Shown: piece by piece, positions 1-12,013 of the stretch
Position numbering within the stretch: the stretch's first letter is position 1
Layout: the number at the start of each line of letters is the position of its first letter
Assembly: GCA_037576195.1 (NCBI GenBank)
Contig: CM075101.1
Coordinates: forward strand, 7,130,001 to 7,194,000
Direction of reading: 5' to 3'
DNA length: 64,000 nt
Source of the DNA: Phytoseiulus persimilis
Lineage: Eukaryota; Arthropoda; Arachnida; Mesostigmata; Phytoseiidae
Translations under genes and position numbers: made by a program
Notes under the pieces: generated by a model
Seen by the model: the letters and a program-made list of their open reading frames with translations, nothing else
The model's database searches: none
What the model was told of the DNA's origin: nothing

Positions 1-6
1 TCTTAT

Positions 7-214
7 ATTGGGTGCTTGCAAAAGCTCTAAGCGCTGAACTTTGACAGCTCAGAACTCCGCTTCTAGAAGGCGCAGGAAGATGGAAAGATGATCGAAAAAC
101 GCGGAATTGAGTTAGCTTCAAGTACAGTTCTCGGGGGAGATCGTGCCAGTACTAGCCTTTGGAAGCGGAGTTATGAGCGAAGTTCGCCGTTCAGAAGTTT
201 TGCAAGCACCCAAT
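7..214. mobile_element. Palindromic MITE-like element
   Basis: The first and last ~55 bp are imperfect inverted repeats. The outer 17 bp (ATTGGGTGCTTGCAAAA) match exactly in inverted orientation at 7-23 and 198-214, and the similarity continues inward with mismatches to a shared AACTCCGCTTC-type stretch. A direct TAT flanks both sides (4-6 and 215-217), a plausible 3-bp target duplication. No coding capacity is visible. Short length, terminal inverted repeats and a 3-bp duplication fit a non-autonomous DNA transposon, possibly PIF/Harbinger-like; the superfamily is an inference. Confidence 0.65.
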
Positions 215-1446
215 TATTCATACTAAGCGCAGATTCGATCGTGTGGATTTGCTGCACCTCGTGAGGATAGTGGTCCAGGGGACCTTCTAGACGATCCCGT
301 TTGTACAACGCAAGGTACTCTGACGATGCTCATCAGGTGCCGGGGAATGCCCCACTTTTTTTGCAGCTCCAGGAAGAAAACTTTGTATCAGAAAGAAAGA
401 GGGGATTGGAGCTGTCAACGTCCTCTGAATTCTCGAGGATGAACACGATTCAATAGCAGCGCAATGCTCGAGCTCCCAACGATTGACCGGATTCAACTGA
501 CCGGGTCGCTCGACAACCAAGAGGCCATGCCCGATTCAGTGAATCCTTGCTTCATAGGAACCTTGATACAGGAATTGGTACAAACCCCTGTGTCATACTT
601 GTCGGACGTCTTCAAGTGCGCCTGGCCTTCGCAAGGTTTGCGCTTTTCATTCCTCGGCCCGCTGAATTCCTCCACACCTCAACATGGGGCCCCTGTCGGC
701 CCAACCGTTTTCGCATACTCCTTGCAGAGTTTTGGTGATGCGTTGACAGAGCCTTGAATCTGATCAAAGTCAACCCTAATGAGTTTCCTTCCAGAGGTGT
801 CTCGTGCGACCAACGACAGCAACTGGCCAAGAGAGTTTCAATGATATATCACGAAGTCTCCACAGCTCTCAGAGAGCACTTCACTGTCTCCGCCTCTGAA
901 GTATACTGCTTTCCAGTGGGACGTTCTCAACTTGAACGGTCCACAATCCAATTCGGAGTTCGGCTCCGAGCGCTGCGGTCGAGCGGCGGTGCCGAAGAAG
1001 TGTCTAACTCTTGACTAGGCGTCGCAGAAGTCCACGAGTCCGGGTGAGGCTGCGAAATCTCGGATACGGTTCCGGATCTCAAAATCTCGAATTCTGAGAT
1101 CTTTACGACCGGGATTGGAGGCTGACTTTGGTTCGAGAATCACTGGCACCCAATCAGAAACAGGCAGACGAAAGTAGTCGGTGGTTCCCCCCCTCCCTTG
1201 TAACGGTACTGCTGCGACCCCTACTCCTAACACATTGGAGTGACCGGGGACGGTTGAGCCGGCCGAGTCAGCCGGTCCGGGACGGCGCAGTTTGATCGTA
1301 GGCGAACAAGGTATGAAGCAGGCGGATATGTAGGAGAAGAATGATGAAAACGGCGCCGTAACCCAAAGATTACCCCGCGCCGGAATGCGATCAAAAGACC
1401 TCCCGACAACATGACGGCTCCTGGCGAATGCGAGGAGAACTCTGGA
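215..1446. other. No gene recognised
   Basis: Short open frames are present (the longest on the minus strand at 1015-1554), but none resembles a known family, has a convincing start context or extends through plausible splice sites. I see no structured repeat here. Confidence 0.4.
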
Positions 1447-2560
1447 CGGGAAACTTTGGAAAACCTCAAAGGAAGGAGAATGAGCCCAGCATTGATTGAA
1501 CTCATAAAATACCTTTACGAAGACACCCGTGTATCCATAAAATACGGAGTCCACACGTCAGACGAGGTTACCATTCAAAATGGTCTTGATCAGGGGTGCA
1601 CTCTCTATCTGATCCTCTGCGACCTCGACATCGCAGATCTATAAAAACAGATCCTAACAATGGAGATTGGTTTCAGATTCGCGAAGGAAGGAATTTTTTT
1701 GGACGTAAGAGAGGAAAGTTCTCCACGATACCAGGGCTCCTGTTCGCGGACGACCTGGTTCTGACGACGAAAAATTCCAAGGACATGGAAGCTCTTCTGG
1801 AGGTAAAATCTGTTTTCGGAGTCTGTTTTGGAGATAGGTCCATTAAGTTCAACCCTCTGAAGAGCAGGCTGGTGGTGTTCTCCCAACGAGCCTTCTCCAC
1901 TCCGAAACTTCATGATATAAGGGTCGACGGATTCCAGTCGTAGACTACTGCAAGTATCTTGGAACCTAGTTATACACCGACGATGACCATTGACCCACAC
2001 TGGGCGAGATTGACACAGAAGGCTAACCAAGCAATCCAGAGACTCGATGCGAGAACGCTTTTGGGTTTCAGTCCATTCGATATATCCAAAATTCTATGGA
2101 AAGCAACAGCTGTCTCGCAACTCATTCACTGCGATGCAGTGATTACTATGCCAATACGAATGAGAACCCACATCGAGGTCAGGCAGAGAGACGCGGCTAG
2201 ATGGGCCCTGGGAATACCACAATCCACAGTAGCAAAGGAGTTTATCAAAGAATAACTCGGATGGAGCTCCTTCGGAGCCAGAGAGGCCAATAGCGAATTG
2301 ATGTATCTCGAGGGGATGAAGCAGATGGCCTAAACTTGTCCTCACGGCTATGAAAATCACAAAAGCCAGAGTGAGAGCAAACGAGAGACTCAAAACATTG
2401 AGAACCATGTTCAACCTGGAACAATTTCGGAATAGCCACAAAGAACTCAAGACACGAGTACAAGAAAAAGTGGACTCCATGTGGAAAGAACACATGGAAG
2501 CCGAATCCACATTGGGCACATATCGACAATGCAAAGCGGGCGAAAGGTCTCAGAATGGAT
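1447..2560 (+). mobile_element. Degenerate non-LTR retrotransposon (LINE) reverse transcriptase fragment
   Basis: Translated segments in shifting frames resemble the 3' half of a LINE reverse transcriptase. A VTIQNGLDQGC-type segment (~1570-1605) corresponds to the conserved RT block before the fingers-palm junction. LLFADDLVLT (~1737-1766) is the YADD-type catalytic motif. A C-terminal helical tail (~1990-2530) follows, with ARWALGIP near 2190. At least two frameshifts and several stops break the frame, and neither an endonuclease domain nor a 5' end is visible, so this is a 5'-truncated dead copy. A second scrap of the same tail lies at 21690-21850. The LINE clade cannot be assigned by eye. 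Confidence 0.75.
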
Positions 2561-2609
2561 TCCACTTCGAGGATCATCGAAATGTCGAACCCGGAGTCGG
2601 AATGCTGTC

Positions 2610-3495
2610 CAGCGGTTCACGGCATTCTACTCCGAAAATCACCAGGATGACGAACCCGAGAATTCTCGTAGTTCTATCCATTGCGCTAAAATGGGCGTCA
2701 ACTCCGAGAATCTCCGGAATAAGGAACCCGAGAATTAATTAAGTTCTATCCACTGCGCTGGAACAGGATTCGAAACCGAGAATCTCAGGAGAAATATCCC
2801 GAAACGTATCGGAGAACTATTCACTGCGCTGCAATAGGATTCGGCTCCGAGAATCTTCGGAAGAAAAAACCCGGAAATTATCGGAAATCCATCCACTGCG
2901 CTGCAACAGGATTCAACTCCGAGATTATTCGGAATGAGCAAGCGGAGAATCATCGGAGATCTTTCCCCTGCGCTGCAATAGGATTTAAGTCCGAGAATCT
3001 CCGGGATGAGGAACCCGAGAATTCTCGTAGTTCTATCCTTTGCGCTAAAATGGGAGTCATCTTCGAGAATCTTCGGAATAAAGGACCCGACAGCAATCGG
3101 AGTTTCATCCAATATCCTGCAATAGGAGAATTCTCTCAGCTCTATCCACTGCGCTGGAATAGAACTCTGTAGCATATCGATTGAGCATCCAAATCATATT
3201 CCGACATGCAGACACAATGCATGGAATAACGTCCCGTGTTCTGCCACTAAGTAATAATCAATCAGTCGTGCCAAGCTACTCCAGGTGTGTTGACGCATCC
3301 CTTGTGCCCCTCTTGACCGTTCCAATAGGTGATACAATTCAAATCCGGGGATCTTCGGAATGCGGAACCCAGGAATCATCGGAGTTCTATTCACTGGCCT
3401 GCAACAGGATTTGACTGCGAGGATCTTCGGAATGAAAAACCCGAAAATTATCGGAGTTTTGTTCACTGCGCTGCCACAGGACTTGATTCCGAGAA
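2610..3495 (+). repeat. 70-72 bp satellite array, forward orientation
   Basis: Degenerate tandem units recur every ~72 bp. Each unit contains a CCGAGAATCTTCGGAATGAG-like box, a GAACCCGAGAATTATCGGAG-like box and TTCTATCCACTGCGCTG. The TTCTAT landmark falls near 2673, 2745, 2816, 2888 and 2960, giving the period. The array is interrupted around 3180-3330 and resumes with three more units to ~3495. Units diverge by roughly 10-25%, and the open frames through it are by-products of the repeat. Confidence 0.85.
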
Positions 3496-3499
3496 TCTC

Positions 3500-3870
3500 C
3501 GTGATATTTCCGGGTTTTTTATCCCGACGATTCTCGGACTTGACTCTTGTAAATTGTGTGGATGGAACTCCGACCCTTTCTGGATATATTATCACGATGA
3601 TCCTCGGACTCGACGCTTGTGAACGGTGTGGACAGAACTCTGACACATTTTTCGGATTCATTGTGCCGAAGATCCTCGGACTTGAATCTTGTGAACTTTG
3701 TGGTTATAACTCCGACGATTTTTGGGGTTCCCAATCCGAGGATTTTCGGACCTAGCTCTTGTGAACTCTGTGAACGGAACTCCGACGATTTTTGGCTCTC
3801 CTATCCCGAAGATCTTCGAACTTGACTCTTGTAAACTCTGTGGATAAAACTCCGAAAATTCTCGGAGTCT
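3500..3870 (-). repeat. Same 70-72 bp satellite, inverted orientation
   Basis: From about 3500 the array continues as the reverse complement of the preceding unit. Landmarks AACTCCGA followed by CGATTTTTGG and then ATCTTCGGACTTGACTCTTG recur near 3568, 3638, 3708, 3778 and 3848. Comparing AACTCCGACGATT here with the forward AATTATCGGAGTT shows the relationship. The switch point lies within the GATATTTCCGGGTTTTTTATC stretch around 3510-3530, so the two half-arrays form a large head-to-head structure. Confidence 0.8.
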
Positions 3871-4138
3871 CGAAAACCGCGCCGCGCTGGCTGGCGTTAC
3901 CCTTTCTCAAAATGGCCGCCATCCCTGCTTGAGCCGCCCGACCTGTCCGGCGGAATCGGCAGGATACGGATGCCCATGCTGTGTGGGCGCCGTGTTTTTC
4001 TATGCTGCGAGTTGGACACTCGAGCCATTCATCCAAATTCTCTGGGAGTGCCCCATCTACCGTTCCCATCGACGCTAGGTCAGCTGCTATCATCTGGCAC
4101 GCTTATTGTTTTCGGTAGAACCCTACAAGCGTACTGTC
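3871..4138 (+). other. CSN6 upstream region
   Basis: GC-rich sequence lies between the satellite and the CSN6 start and contains AAATGGCCGCCATC (~3910). This is a likely promoter/5' UTR zone because the CSN6 coding start follows within 270 bp. No TATA box is obvious. Confidence 0.3.
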
Positions 4139-5630
4139 ATGGAAGTCGAAGACGAGCCCACCGTTTCGGTTCCTACTACATCCGGTGAAGCCCCTGTTCT
4201 TGGTACAAGGAGTGTGATGGCGGGCCCGTCGATCCAGCCCAGCGTTTCGGTTCAATTGCATCCACTGGTTATAATGAACATATCTGATCATTGGACACGA
4301 ATCAGAGCGCAAAACAGCGGGCAAGCCGAACAGGTACAGTATTGTTGTCATATTGCAGCGCGTGTTATGTAGTTGAGCTTTGACATGAGCCTGTTGACAT
4401 TCTTCCAATCGTGAAGGAGTGTTCGAAACTGGCGAGAGGGAGTGCGACTCCAAGAGCTCCTTGAATTATTTCAACGAGGGGAAATCTGCTCCGTTGCGTA
4501 CGAAGGCTGGGGTTGTGCCTCAGCATTCATTCGAAGTGTGAACGTGGGCTTTTCGAATTCAAGGTGATTGGAGCGCTCCTAGGGAAACAGCAAGGCCGCA
4601 CGATAGAAGTTTTCAATTCATTCGAGCTCTGTAAGGAGAGTGGTGAGGGTGTCATCATCAATTTGGAGTTTCTTGAGAATCAACAGAAGCAGTTCCGTCA
4701 GGTAGGACGTCGCGCAGATTCAAGACGGCGGTTTTGGAACTACTCCACCGATCAAACTGATCGTCCCACGATTGATCATACATACATGGCGATACATGGC
4801 GTGGAATCTTTGTCCGCGTGGCTCCCTTAGAAGAATGAGTTGATTTTCTGACAGGTCTTTCAAGATCTCGAATTGGTCGGCTGGTATACTACCGGTGGGG
4901 AACCAACGGCATCCGATGTCAAGGTGCATCAACAGCTGTGTGCCTTCAACGACAGCGCGATCTTGATGAAGCTCGATCCGACGGCAGGTCGCTCCAATCG
5001 TTTGCCGATCGCGATGTTCGAGTCCGTCATCGAGATGGTCGACAAGGTGAGCTACAGAATGATCGTTCTTCTTCTGTGCGGTAGCGTGTCATTCATGGAA
5101 ATCTTCCTGTCGGAAACCGCATGGAAGAAGCGTCGTCGAGTGAAGCGAGGTTCTGTTCCTCAAGGCGAGCTGCTTTTCAGGAAGCCACGACGTTATTCAT
5201 CACTCTGCCGTATTCACTCGTCACGGAGGAGGGGGAAAGAATCGGTCTCGACAACATGGCACGCCTTTCGGTGGCCGAGAGTCAAGACAACTCCTTAGCG
5301 TCTCAGCACCTGCGGTCACAGCACTGCGCCATCAAAATGCTCCACAGCCGAATCAAGACTCTCCAGCAGTATGTCAAAGCCGTCGAGCAGGGCATACTCG
5401 AACCAAACCGCTCTATACTGCGCGAAATTTTCAGCCTGTGCCGCCAACTGCCGGTGGTCGAAGCCGGCGAATTCCGTCGCGAGTTCTACATGCAGTGCAA
5501 CGATGTCGCGTTGCAGACGTTCCTCGCCACTCTCACCAAATGCTGCGATTGCGTCAACGGCTTTGTGAATCGTTTCAACGTGTTGCATGACCGTAACAGT
5601 CTGCTTCGACGCAAAAGACCAAATGTTTAG
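4139..5630 (+). CDS. CSN6: COP9 signalosome complex subunit 6
   Basis: Four coding exons: 4139-4333, 4564-4701, 4855-5046 and 5181-5630, all joined in phase 0 with GT-AG introns of 230, 153 and 134 bp, giving 324 residues, close to the usual CSN6 length (~320-330). The protein starts with an acidic leader (MEVEDEP) and then has the MPN domain: VSVQLHPLVIMNISDHWTR, a GALLGKQQGRTIEVFNSFEL-type core and LVGWYTTGGEP. The C-terminal helical region contains EEGERIGLDNMARL, QHCAIKMLHSR and the end motif NRFNVLHDR. CSN6 is the non-catalytic MPN partner of CSN5 in the nuclear/cytoplasmic complex that removes NEDD8 from cullins. As in the family, the JAMM metal-binding residues are absent. An upstream in-frame ATG at 4106 would add 11 unconserved residues; the 4139 start is preferred. 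Confidence 0.95.
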
Positions 5631-8600
5631 CTCGTCAGATTCCGTTGTTTTGGTGGCGCACAATGAAATCAGCTTTGAAAATATAGTCCCAAGTGTACGT
5701 CTTGAGCGACCGAATCAGGATGCTGGTTTATATCGTTTCCCGATGGGATTCTCCTTAAATCGCCAGCACTGGAAGTTCCGAAGGTGTGAGTAGAATCCCA
5801 TTGGTGCCAGAGAACTTCAAGACGCAGACTATGAGCTTGAGTGTACTCGAGATTGCTCCCTTCAGGAACTTATAAAGCCGGCGCAATGAACTTCAGAGAG
5901 AAAAAGCTTTCCACTGAATCTCGGTGACGAACGTTCCTGCGGAGTGGAAGTTTTTTTTTTTAATATGGAGCATTCTTCATGGCCCGCGACTTGAGTGTTC
6001 GATTCTCCAATGGAGTCTCGTCGATGACTGCCGTCATGACAATCTCAAAATGAGTGGAAGTGGAAGAATTGAATAAACTTGATCGACTGAAGTGTATGGA
6101 AGCCCTTCTGGCCCGGGAAGGAAGCTCAGGTCCGCTCTCTTGATCACGAAGTTCGTTTATTGAGTATGTTTACATCGAGGAATCACTGATGGATCTTATG
6201 TGCATCATGAAATGTCACGTACTCTGCAGACGAACATTGAGAACACCGCGAACTTTCCTAAGGAACCTATGTTAGAGCCAGGAAACTCATCAATCGCAAC
6301 GAATGCGGACCCTAGCCATTGGGGCTCTTGAGGACGATGTTTAGGGAGCTGACTGCGATACAGAACCCCGCAATCTATACTACGATACCGAGCTCATCGG
6401 GCTCAGAATGATTCCACTTTCCTAGTGCGTACTAAAACAGCCTCTGTGAAGATGAGGACGGCTGCTCCACTGCAAGCTTTCAAATGCTCAGCTCGGGATT
6501 CCCTTCGATTGCTCGGTGGAGTATTCAGCGATTTAGAAGAGCTCGAAGAGTCTCCCAAGAAAACGATCTTCCCACTTCCTCGACTCTTTACGCGAATTCT
6601 TGCGTGTAGTGCCCTGGAACGAATCCCACTCGATTCTCAGACTTTTGTCGGGAATCCGATCGACTCTGAACCGGATCTGCTCGATCGACCGCACACATCC
6701 GAGAGCGAATGATCTCGCGTAATCCAAGAGCCGTCTTTATATAAGGGCTCATCGTGGCTTGCCAACGCTTCGCTTCCCAGGTGTGGGTATTCAACTCCGT
6801 GCACTTCCGACAGGATGGCACTCAAAGGATTCGCTTATCATTGTGCGCAGCGCTGGTCCGGATTTTGTTTCTCGTCATGCCTTGCGCTCGTTTCGATCGC
6901 TTTCCTTCGCCGCATCGTAATCGATCCATCTTGCATGACAGCGAATCCAGCTGCAGTGGCTCAACGCCGAACGTCAGCATTTTGATTCCCAGACCATATG
7001 ATGTTCAGATGCTCCTCTCGTCCTACATTTGATGGGATCGATTCACGTCGTAAAACGTCAAGCTCCATCAGAGCGCGCTCGGCCGGAAGCTTTGTGGAAA
7101 TCTGATTGAGAATCCATTAGAATCATATCCCAGGTCGTTACGACCATCTTTTCACTGCGTTAGCTGCCAGTGTTCATTTTCCAAATGCGCTAAGGGGAGG
7201 ACATCGAACGAGCCAGCATTCCGAGAGATTTCCTCTCGGAACTCGTCGAACTCATTGTCAATCGGAGTCTACGAGGCCATACCGCTTTTCTAGGCTGGGA
7301 ACAACCCCAGATCAACAGATGCCGGTGCGGAGTGAGCTCGACGAGTCTGAGGACACCATGGCTCTGCGTCTCCTCAAACATATCTGAGTTTTGCTTCGAA
7401 AGCTGGGAAGTGTTCCTCCGAGAGCTCGCTCTCCCTCTTCTATCCTTCCTCGTTCTCCGACTCCGATCGTCACTACGTCTGTGAGAAGTATCGGTTGTAG
7501 CACGGCTCAACTCATGACCATTGCTATCAGTCTAGTAATTAATATAACGGCATTTCAATGAAACAGGATGAAATGGGATCGCTTTGCAGATAAAGAGCAC
7601 CAATCGGATGACTCGATCGGCGAGTCAAAGGTAGGTGTTCGTTCATTTTGGTCACCGCACCAGGTACGCTCTATGGGACGCCCGGTCAAGTCTGGGCGAA
7701 CTTGGACAACAACCTATCAACAGAAGTTGCCTATGGTTGGTACAAGATAACTTATTTGTGGTTGGTGATGTCTACCACGACTACAAGTCGCTGAGTCACA
7801 GCTCTGTTCACGGACAAATTTTTCCTTGATTCCGTACGGGTGGTACCCTCTACTTTGATGTGAGCTCTTCAGAAGCACTGCCTCGTACAGGGGCTACAGA
7901 GTGTTGAGCCCTTCGCGCGATTTCGTTACGTAGCGATTGCGTTATCAGATTTCAATTGGATATGAGCGAATTCTCTGCATCGAGAGTGAACCTTGGCTAA
8001 TCGATTCAAACGAACCCCTCAACTTATGTCCCCGACCCCGTAGTGGTTGTCAAACTCTACAAATGGACCAAAAATCTGAAAAAACCGCACCAACCCGACA
8101 GTTCTAGTCTAAACCGGGTCGCGTTGCTATCGAACACGACGCAGCTCATATTCGGGAGTGTGGTCCTGGCCGGGAATCACTGCAGTCCATAGGAACGTGC
8201 TCCTCATGGAGTCGTTATGCGAGATCAGCACAGAGTCCAGGAGAGAGAGTGGCGAATTGACAGCGATCGGGTGAGAATTTTATCGTCCAGACTCGCCAAT
8301 TATAAACTTCGCTCGAACGATTCGAGAGTCCGTTCCACAAGACGTGTAGTGTCGTTTCTTAGCATTTCAAGGTACGCTGTCGTCAATGCTAATATTTTGG
8401 ATGGCCTCGACTTTTCGTTGGGGTCGCAATGTTTCTCGTCGAAGGCGGGGTACGTAGAGTCAGAGAGAGACAGTTGTAAGAAGAGTTCGCTTGAGGCATT
8501 GAATACTTTCAGCCCGTACGCATCGGTGCGCGACTGAGATCCGAAACTTGGAGATTGAAGTTGTTCGGTTTTCGGTTCGATATTTTTCGGTTTTTACTCA

Positions 8601-8955
8601 CGAAGCCGATTTTAGTTAAGCGTTGCTTTCTGTAGCGGCTCGCTAAAGGTTGAAGCAGGCCTGTTCAAACATCTCAGAGGGACAACTCAACTTTGGACGG
8701 TGGCCGTATGTGAGGGCCCGACAAAACTGAAGTCTATTCGATCGAGGTGTTCACGTTAAGTTAGAGGTGATCATCGTTGAGGTGAAATTATGCCGCCAAT
8801 CAACTAGGACACAAACCAACTCAACAACCTGCAATCAACGGAGAAAAATCATCGATTCGTCCAAAGCATAGCAGAATCCGGTCCGGGAGTTGTCTGTCGC
8901 CCGTGAATGAATCGATCGGATGCCCCACCTTGCCTAGGTTGTTACTGCGTGCGCC
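5631..8955. other. 3.3 kb with no recognisable gene
   Basis: This is the intergenic region between the CSN6 stop and the 3' end of the nAChR gene on the opposite strand. Open frames here stay under ~110 codons and none matches a family I know. A possible exon-like piece near 7568-7630 ends in AAAGGTAGGT (donor-like) but could not be linked to anything. No clear tandem repeat or terminal inverted repeats were seen. The first part should contain the CSN6 3' UTR. Confidence 0.4.
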
Positions 8956-11900
8956 TTACGGGATGGCGCGTGTCGCCGCCGCCGCCACCACCGCTGCTGC
9001 CGTCGCAGCAGCATCTCCTATCGGCCCGGCGTCTCTGCCGATCTGAGACATGAGGACGTCAATGGATTCACGATCGTCATACAACGACGGGGCTTGCAGA
9101 ATGATTCCTGCCGTTCCAACTACGCAAGCCAATGTGAATATCCACAGGAACAATCTATCGAGGACCATGGCTACGTATTTCCAATCTTGGCGCTCCTGGA
9201 ACGAGGTTCGAGCGAAACTTGAGTGAACGGAGCCCTGCTCAATCGAGGCGCCGGGTCATCGGATCGAGCCGAGCGAGAGAGAGCATGCTTGACAACTCAC
9301 GCTCTCATCTTCATCATCTTTCTTCAGGTGCTCGGCAATGAACATGATCGACTCGACAGCCTGTTGAAGGTCCGGGAGGAAGGTCGGGTGTTCGAGGACC
9401 CCCACGGGAATACCGCCAGGGGCTTCATGAGCTGGTGCGTAGTCATCGAGCTGTTCCATGGGATTTTGAGGTGCACTCATGGGATCACCCAGGTGTCCGC
9501 TCATGGCTCCTCCGATCGGGACTCCCATGGGGCTGTCCATCGGCCCTCCCAAGTGTCCCATCGGGATTCCTATCGGGTTCCCCAGGTTGTCGTGGAGGAC
9601 GACGTCTTCCATCAAAGGGCTCGAACGCATTGAGGCACGGATAGAGCCCAGCTGTAGCGCGTTAGGATTTCCTGGAAAAATCGAGAGAATTAGATAGGAA
9701 TGTTCTTCTTCGAATTCCGAAATTATTGCATCAATCGTTCGTGATTGTTGCGTTTCAATCAAGGAATAATTTCGAAAAAAACTCTTGAGATTCCAGGCTC
9801 TACTCATAAAGAGGTGATTCCAGCCCGGCGAGCCCTACCCGGCCACGCCGACGCCTCTCTTACCTCGGAGCATCGAGTCGCAGAAGTTCGTGTCAACACC
9901 GTTGCAGCTGGGAGGGGCGTGTTGAGGTTGGCGAACGGATTGCGGAATTCGGCTGTTGAGGTTTTGTCGGGCTTGATAGAACGGATGTTCGAACACCGTG
10001 TTGTTCTCTGGATGGAGCTTGCAGTTCCGTCCCAAACACTTGACCCGGCTGGCGGGATTGAGTTCGTAGACAGGACGGCGCATCAGCAACAAACGAGGCA
10101 TAATATGGATGAACACTCGCCTCACCCACGGTGACATTTTGTGGGTGGATGGCGATCGGAAGTGTACGTTAAGTACGCCTACTGTCACCGATATGGACAA
10201 GGTGACCAGTATCATCGTGAACAGGAGATATTTTCCTAGCAGGGGAACGGCAAGCGACGTGGGGGGAATGATTTCGGCAAGCAGCAAGAAAAACACAGTG
10301 AGAGACACGAGTATCGAAATGCAGAGGGTAACCTTCTCACCCGAGTCGGACGGCAAGTAGAAGACTAGCACTGTCAAAAATGAGATCCCTACACACGGTA
10401 TGATCAGATTGACGGTGTAAAACAGCGTCTTTCGACGCATCGTTATGTTGAAGGTGATGTCCGGGAATGGCTCTTCGCAACAGTCGTATTTGCCCTGGTT
10501 GTACTTGGCGGGCACCAACAGGATGTCCCACTCGACTGATTTGTAGAATTCGCTCATGTCGATGCCGGTCTGCACAACGACTTCTCCAGGCTTTTGTTTC
10601 TGATGCTGGAGATCAACTTCATGGCCGTCGTAGGTCCACGAGGCGAATTTCATCAGACAGTTTTGTTCGTCGAACGGGAAATACTCAACGTCGATTTCAC
10701 ACGTGCTCTTGTACAGTGCGGGTGGTTTCCAGACCACCTGAAACGAGGATTTCGTTAGGGACAGGACGAGCAGAGCTTCCTCGAGGGGAGATCGGAGATT
10801 ATTTTTCTCGCTCTGTCTGTCTCGCTCCGAGGAACATCGCTCACCTTGCCGGTGTAGTATACCGTAGCTTTGTTCATCAGAATGACTTCATAGTTTCCAT
10901 CGGCGCTGAGGGGGAGAAAATCGGGCACCGATCACAACCACGAAACGGGCGATATGGCTAGGGGGGGGGGGGGGGGGGGGGGAGAAGGGAAGTTTTGACC
11001 ACCCACTTGTTGAATAAAACGATGTCAGGCAGCCAGATGTTTTCGGCCGGTACATGTATCATGTCCACTCCACCGTAGTCTGCAGGGTTCCATTTCAGTT
11101 TGTAGTCTTCCCACTCCTGAAAAGGAAACGCTGTTTCCGACAAAGGTCGAGGTGGGCATCGATTCAGGTATTTCTTCAGCTCGCATGTAATATATGATCG
11201 AGACTCACTTGTTCCAACCAAATATTTGTTGTCATCACTTGGTGCTTCAAGTTCTGGAAGCAGGGAAATTCGAAGTCATCCCGCGGCTGAGAATCGAGCT
11301 CCTTCCGACGCTCCTGCCGCTCCCGAATTTCAACCCACGTTACTTACTATGTCAATGAGCTGTGACAGTTTGAGGCCGACCGTGATGATGACTTTGTGAG
11401 AGTTGTTGCCCACAGGTCTTATAAGACGGTTATAGTCGCTTAGCAAATCATCGAATAGCCTTTTCGCCTCTCGCGACGCTTCGGCTCCGGGAACGAAGCC
11501 ACCGACTGTCAGTCCCAGCAGAATGACTGTCAGAGCCAGCACTTTCGAGGTTGTTTTGAGCGTTGAGGATCTATTCAACCGGTGGTGACAGCACTGCTCT
11601 GACCTTTGTCCGATACGCGGAGACTTCGTGGAAACTCGTGGTCGCTTCACTGGTCGTGGAGTCGCATCTCGTGAACTCGGTGAGATCGAGTCCGTTCCCG
11701 GATCGCGTTCGCAGTTGTGAAAATCGTCAGAGGCGTTTCTAGTTGAGGTAGCGTAACGGTGCGGTGAATTATCGGATTGTTTGAACTGACAGCAACGACG
11801 ACGACGACGCCGTCGTCGGCGACTGAGTACGTACGCGGTTGAGTTAGCTGTAGCATCGTGACTGGTGGTGTCATGACTAGAAACACTATGCCTACAAGCG

Positions 11901-12013
11901 CTACTTGACATAGTGGTTATGTTGACGGCGGTGTTGACGATGGGTCGGAGTCTTGTCGTACGTTGGTGGTGCGGTTGCCGAAAAGATCGGTGGCGAACAA
12001 AGGTGTTGTTCAT
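8956..12013 (-). CDS. Nicotinic acetylcholine receptor alpha subunit
   Basis: Seven coding exons (transcribed right to left): 12013-11348, 11253-11209, 11116-11007, 10905-10845, 10737-9864, 9671-9301 and 9195-8956, about 788 residues. The 45-bp and 110-bp exons 2 and 3 are the sizes typical of the nAChR family. Visible features are the ligand-binding domain ([20 protein letters not shown]), the Cys-loop [15 protein letters not shown], adjacent cysteines YDCC that define an alpha subunit, M1 ([11 protein letters not shown]), M2 with [18 protein letters not shown]3, a long cytoplasmic loop rich in Gly/Pro/Met, and M4 ([13 protein letters not shown]). It would form a plasma-membrane cation channel at cholinergic synapses. 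It resembles insect alpha1/alpha2/alpha4-type subunits. Oddities are a ~150-residue leader with nine consecutive Arg before the signal-like helix [14 protein letters not shown], and an Ala-rich C-terminus. The first ATG (12013) lies just after an acceptor-like CTTTTTAG, so the true start could be in an upstream exon. Confidence 0.93.
10961..10982. repeat. 22-bp poly-G run in an nAChR intron
   Basis: Uninterrupted G on the plus strand (poly-C in the transcript) inside the 101-bp intron between coding exons 3 and 4, starting 24 bp from the donor. On the transcript it gives a long C tract; on the DNA it could form a G-quadruplex. Confidence 0.95.

Noticed and set aside
2735-3175. 146-codon minus-strand frame in the satellite
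   Set aside because: The protein is a translation of the 72-bp repeat; a period divisible by three keeps the frame open.
8956-9168. Separate small membrane protein on the minus strand
   Set aside because: It is the last exon (M4 and tail) of the nAChR subunit; acceptor and phase match the upstream exons.
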